From: Mollicutes bacterium
GTDB lineage: Bacteria > Bacillota_I > Bacilli_A > Izemoplasmatales > Izemoplasmataceae
DNA: 7,394 nucleotides
Reading direction: 5' to 3'
NCBI GenBank assembly: GCA_003559585.1
Contig: PWKX01000126.1
Location: 1-7,394, forward strand
Shown: positions 5,367 through 7,394 of the stretch, piece after piece
Layout of the letters: the number at the start of each line of letters is the position of its first letter
How positions within the stretch are numbered: position 1 is the first letter of the stretch
The notes under the pieces: generated by a model
Seen by the model: only the letters and a program-made list of their open reading frames with translations
What the model was told of the DNA's origin: nothing
Database searches by the model: none
Made by a program: the position numbers and the translations under genes

Positions 5367-5717
5367 ATGTCGAGTCAGAATCTAATCAGCGAAATCACGA
5401 ATCAATACCTAAAACAAGATTTACCTGCGTTTAGAACAGGTGACCGTGTGCGTGTTTCTGTTAAAATTAAAGAAGGTACGCGTGAACGTATTCAGGTATT
5501 TGAAGGCCTTGTGATGAAAAAACAAGGTGGCGGTGTTAGTGAAACATTCACCGTGCGTAAAGTGTCATTTGGTGTCGGTATTGAAAGAACTTTCCCTGTC
5601 CATTCTCCAGCCATTGCCAATATTGAAGTTGTGAGAAAAGGTAAAGTTAGAAGAGCCAACCTGAATTACATTCGTGGTAGAAGTGCTAAGAAATCACGCA
5701 TTAAAGAGCGTCGATAA
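5367..5717 (+). CDS. rplS: 50S ribosomal protein L19
   Basis: This 116-residue protein has typical L19 features: FRTGDRVRVSVKIKEGTRERIQVFEGLVM (22-50), VSETFTVRKVSFGVGIERTFPVHSP (57-81) and a basic tail, KGKVRRANLNYIRGRSAKKSRIKERR. L19 sits at the 30S-50S interface of the ribosome. The start at 5367 is chosen because AAAAAGGAG (5351-5359) lies just upstream and family members begin similarly before the LI.EI segment. The open frame continues upstream only through the leader RNA. It has its own promoter, leader and terminator, so it is effectively a single-gene transcription unit. Confidence 0.98.
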   Translation: MSSQNLISEITNQYLKQDLPAFRTGDRVRVSVKIKEGTRERIQVFEGLVMKKQGGGVSETFTVRKVSFGVGIERTFPVHSPAIANIEVVRKGKVRRANLNYIRGRSAKKSRIKERR

Positions 5718-5721
5718 GTTT

Positions 5722-5749
5722 AAAAAAGCCTTGAAAAAGGCTTTTTTTA
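5722..5749 (+). terminator. rplS: Intrinsic terminator after rplS with GAAA tetraloop
   Basis: GCCTT (5728-5732) pairs with AAGGC (5737-5741) around GAAA, a stable GNRA tetraloop. The stem extends through six A (5722-5727) opposite the T run (5742-5748). The A and T runs on the two sides mean it could work in both directions. It separates rplS from ccpA. Confidence 0.92.
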
Positions 5750-5779
5750 TCGACAACTGATAAAGTTACATTTTAAGGT

Positions 5780-5808
5780 TTGAAAACATTTTCATTAAGT
5801 GCTATAAT
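5780..5808 (+). promoter_or_regulatory. Sigma-A promoter for the ccpA-like gene
   Basis: TTGAAA (5780-5785, 5 of 6) is followed by a 17-bp spacer and TATAAT (5803-5808) with TGC at 5800-5802 (extended -10). The start is expected near 5815, giving a leader of about 20 nt with GAAGGTGG (5821-5828) before ATG 5835. Confidence 0.8.
5781..5794 (+). promoter_or_regulatory. cre-like operator overlapping the ccpA -35
   Basis: TGAAAACATTTTCA is a palindrome of TGAAAA/TTTTCA around a central CA. It fits the catabolite-responsive-element pattern WTGNAANCGNWNNCA with one mismatch, the central G being A. It covers the -35 hexamer and the start of the spacer, so bound CcpA should repress. Being next to a LacI-family gene, it is most simply an autoregulatory site. 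Confidence 0.6.
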
Positions 5809-5834
5809 ATCTTCAAGGAAGAAGGTGGTTATTC

Positions 5835-6848
5835 ATGAGTAAAGCAACCATTTATGATGTGGCCGGAGCTGCTCGCGTCTCACTAGCGACTGTTTCACGT
5901 GCCATTAACAATCCAGAAAAAGTAAAGCCAGAAACAAGAGAACGCGTGTTAAGAGTCATTGAAGAACTTGGGTATAAACCCAATGCTTTTGCTAAAGGGT
6001 TAGCCTCAAGAAAATCAACAACCGTTGCGGTTGTTGTGCCTGATATGTCTCGTGCGTCAATCGCAGAGATGATGAACGGTATCGCCGATATCGCTCGTGT
6101 GTATAAGTATTCGATCTTGCTTTATATTGTCGATAACGAAGACAACACAGAAGAAGATATCTTAAAAGAAATCGTGGCCGCTCAAGTCGACGGCTTGCTT
6201 TATTTGAATGATGAAATTACCGATAAACAACACGACTTACTAAGAACCATCAACAACGAATATCAAATCCCGATTGTCTTAACCAACACACTCTATCCTG
6301 ATGCGGATGATATTCCAAGTGTGTCGATAGATTATGAAGTGGCTGGTTATGAAATGACCAAAGCACTGATTAATGAAGGACGCCAACATATCTTTATGGT
6401 ATCAACCGTTCGTAAATATATGGTGAATGACCAAAAAGAACAAGGGTATTTAAGAGCGATGAAAGAAGCGAATCTTGAAGCTAAGATTATGCGCACTAGT
6501 GGTCGCATTTCTATCAATACAGAGCACTTTAATGAGTATTTTAAAAATCACAAAGTTGACGGTGTGGTTGCGGTGCGTGATTCGATTGCGGTATCGTTTA
6601 TTAATGTTGCCCGCGCTAATCATGTAAAAATACCTGAAGACATCAGTGTGGCTGGCTTCCAGAATACGAAATACGCATCATTATCTAGACCGAATTTAAC
6701 GTGTGTTGATGTGCCGATTTATGATATTGGTGCTGTCTCTATGCGCGTGTTAACCAAACTGATGAACCAAGAAACAGTAGAAGATAGAACGGTTAAACTC
6801 GATCACGATATCATCTACCGTGCATCAACCCTTAAAAACGAAGAATAA
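5835..6848 (+). CDS. ccpA: CcpA-type catabolite control regulator (LacI/GalR family)
   Basis: This 337-residue LacI-family repressor has a helix-turn-helix TIYDVAGAARVSLATVSRAI (5-24), a hinge helix PNAFAKGLAS (49-58) with the minor-groove leucine L56, and a periplasmic-binding-protein-like core (about 60-330). It resembles Bacillus CcpA throughout, including LGYKPNA, YKYSILL (90-96), AQVDGLLYL, SVSIDYE and especially YDIGAVSMRVLTKLMN (296-311). That last stretch holds D297, R304 and K308, at the positions where CcpA contacts HPr phosphorylated on Ser46. This supports a CcpA role, responding to HPr(Ser-P) rather than to a sugar alone, over a generic sugar repressor. It would repress or activate carbon-metabolism genes through cre sites. 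A candidate cre lies in its own promoter. tyrS is also near ccpA in B. subtilis. No terminator lies between it and the T-box. The family is certain; orthology to CcpA is likely. Confidence 0.87.
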   Translation: MSKATIYDVAGAARVSLATVSRAINNPEKVKPETRERVLRVIEELGYKPNAFAKGLASRKSTTVAVVVPDMSRASIAEMMNGIADIARVYKYSILLYIVDNEDNTEEDILKEIVAAQVDGLLYLNDEITDKQHDLLRTINNEYQIPIVLTNTLYPDADDIPSVSIDYEVAGYEMTKALINEGRQHIFMVSTVRKYMVNDQKEQGYLRAMKEANLEAKIMRTSGRISINTEHFNEYFKNHKVDGVVAVRDSIAVSFINVARANHVKIPEDISVAGFQNTKYASLSRPNLTCVDVPIYDIGAVSMRVLTKLMNQETVEDRTVKLDHDIIYRASTLKNEE

Positions 6849-6853
6849 GACGC

Positions 6854-7044
6854 GTTTAAAGACAAGGCATTCAAGAGACCTGGTGGGGCTGTGAACCAGG
6901 ATGCATACTTTAAACATACACTTAGGAGTTGCCATTACTAAATAATGGACGGTTGCCCCGTTATCGCTATGAAGCGTTAGTTTATAACTAAAAACAAGGT
7001 GGTACCGCGGGCGTTAGCTCGTCCTTTTAAGGGCCACCTTTTTG
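6854..7044 (+). promoter_or_regulatory. Tyrosine T-box riboswitch upstream of tyrS
   Basis: This leader senses uncharged tRNA-Tyr. Stem I spans 6854-6915: base GTTTAAA/TTTAAAC (6854-6860 with 6909-6915), a specifier loop with UAC (6906-6908), helix GCAT/ATGC (6867-6870 with 6901-6904), an AAGAGA bulge, and hairpin CCTGGT/ACCAGG (6879-6884 with 6895-6900). Small helices follow: CCATTA/TAATGG (6932-6937 with 6943-6948) and ACGG/CCGT (6949-6952 with 6958-6961). Stem III is GTTATCGCT against AGCG..ATAAC. The T-box AAGGTGGTACCGCGG (6996-7010) carries UGGU (7000-7003), complementary to a tRNA ending ACCA. The antiterminator pairs AAGG (6996-6999) with CCTT (7023-7026). UAC agrees with the downstream tyrosyl-tRNA synthetase. 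No separate promoter is evident, so the leader may be transcribed from ccpA. Confidence 0.95.
6996..7043 (+). terminator. T-box regulated terminator
   Basis: AAGGTGG (6996-7002) pairs with CCACCTT (7034-7040), followed by T to 7043. The left arm is the same AAGG used by the antiterminator, so the two folds are mutually exclusive. Uncharged tRNA-Tyr would stabilise the antiterminator and allow tyrS transcription. An inner GGGCG/CGTCC pairing can add to the terminator stem. Confidence 0.88.
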
Positions 7045-7065
7045 TTTATTAATAGGAGGAAAATG

Positions 7066-7394
7066 ATGAATTTAATTGAGGATTTAACGTATAGAGAACT
7101 GTTATACGCTTTAACCGATGATGAACTTGCGAAGGTGTTAAATGAAACATCTATGACGTTTTACTTGGGGGTAGACCCAACAGGCGATTCCCTACATGTA
7201 GGGCATTTGCTGGCTTACTTGGTCGCTAAACGTTTGGTAGCTTATGGGCATCAACCGATTTTACTCATCGGCGGGGCGACGGGTTTAATTGGCGACCCCA
7301 GTGGTAAAAGCGCTGAGAGAAATTTATTAACCTTAGAAGAAACCCAATCTAACGTGCGTGCCTTAAAAAAACAAATTGAAACCCTTTTACCAAG
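7066..7394 (+). CDS. tyrS: Tyrosyl-tRNA synthetase (partial, C-terminus beyond window)
   Basis: The 109 complete codons visible encode the N-terminal part of a class I tyrosyl-tRNA synthetase. Landmarks are FYLGVDPTGDSLHVGHLL (32-49), holding the HIGH-type motif as HVGH (44-47), then GHQPILLIGGATGLIGDPSGK (61-81). The last contains the GDPSGK segment characteristic of TyrS and not of TrpRS. The enzyme activates tyrosine with ATP and charges tRNA-Tyr in the cytoplasm. ATG 7066 is preferred over ATG 7063 because it sits 6 nt rather than 3 nt from AGGAGG (7054-7059). The KMSKS loop and S4-like tRNA-binding domain lie beyond the window. It is controlled by the T-box immediately upstream. Confidence 0.97.
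   Translation, partial: MNLIEDLTYRELLYALTDDELAKVLNETSMTFYLGVDPTGDSLHVGHLLAYLVAKRLVAYGHQPILLIGGATGLIGDPSGKSAERNLLTLEETQSNVRALKKQIETLLP

Noticed and set aside
1..7394. CRISPR, insertion sequence, prophage, defence or toxin-antitoxin content
   Set aside because: No repeat arrays, transposase, integrase or terminal inverted repeats were seen. Every gene has a housekeeping, transport or regulatory match and intergenic gaps are short.

Overview
The window looks like chromosomal housekeeping DNA from a low-GC, Gram-positive-type bacterium (Firmicutes/Bacilli or a walled or wall-less relative in the Acholeplasma/Izemoplasma direction). The evidence is consensus sigma-A promoters (TTGACA-17-TATAAT, often with a TGn extended -10), strong GGAGG-type ribosome sites, a YlbF/YlbG pair, a CcpA-like regulator, a T-box leader on tyrS and an L19-type leader on rplS. 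TGA is a stop here: it ends ylbG and rimM, and tryptophans are TGG. The mycoplasma code (TGA = Trp) is therefore excluded.

Layout. (a) 1-632, minus strand: the 5' part of a membrane thiol-disulfide protein, a secreted thioredoxin-like domain fused to a CcdA/DsbD transmembrane domain. It runs off the left edge and has a perfect-consensus promoter at 661-689. (b) 748-1400, plus: overlapping ylbF and ylbG, divergent from (a). (c) 1426-2062: promoter, rpsP (S16), khpA (KH-domain RNA-binding protein) and an intrinsic terminator. (d) 2091-4053: a NatAB-like ABC exporter pair, ATPase then permease. (e) 4067-5259: rimM and trmD, overlapping by ATGA. (f) 5260-5749: a separate promoter, an L19-type leader, rplS (L19) and a terminator with a GAAA tetraloop. 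(g) 5780-6848: a promoter with an overlapping cre-like palindrome, then a CcpA-type LacI-family regulator. (h) 6854-7394: a compact T-box leader with a UAC (Tyr) specifier and the 5' part of tyrS.

How it fits together. rpsP, khpA, rimM, trmD and rplS are the usual ribosome-biogenesis cluster: 30S protein, RNA chaperone, 30S maturation factor, tRNA m1G37 methyltransferase and 50S protein. Its notable departure is a two-gene ABC exporter between khpA and rimM. No promoter is evident for the exporter, rimM or trmD after the khpA terminator, so these four genes probably rely on terminator read-through. Three regulatory RNA or DNA elements are legible: the L19 leader, the probable CcpA auto-operator and the tyrosine T-box.

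I see no phage, transposon, CRISPR, defence or biosynthetic cluster. The points most worth a second look are the exporter insertion with its duplicated GGTCTCC motif, the hairpin overlapping the rpsP promoter, the short T-box Stem I, the ccpA operator and the cysteine-poor YlbF tail.
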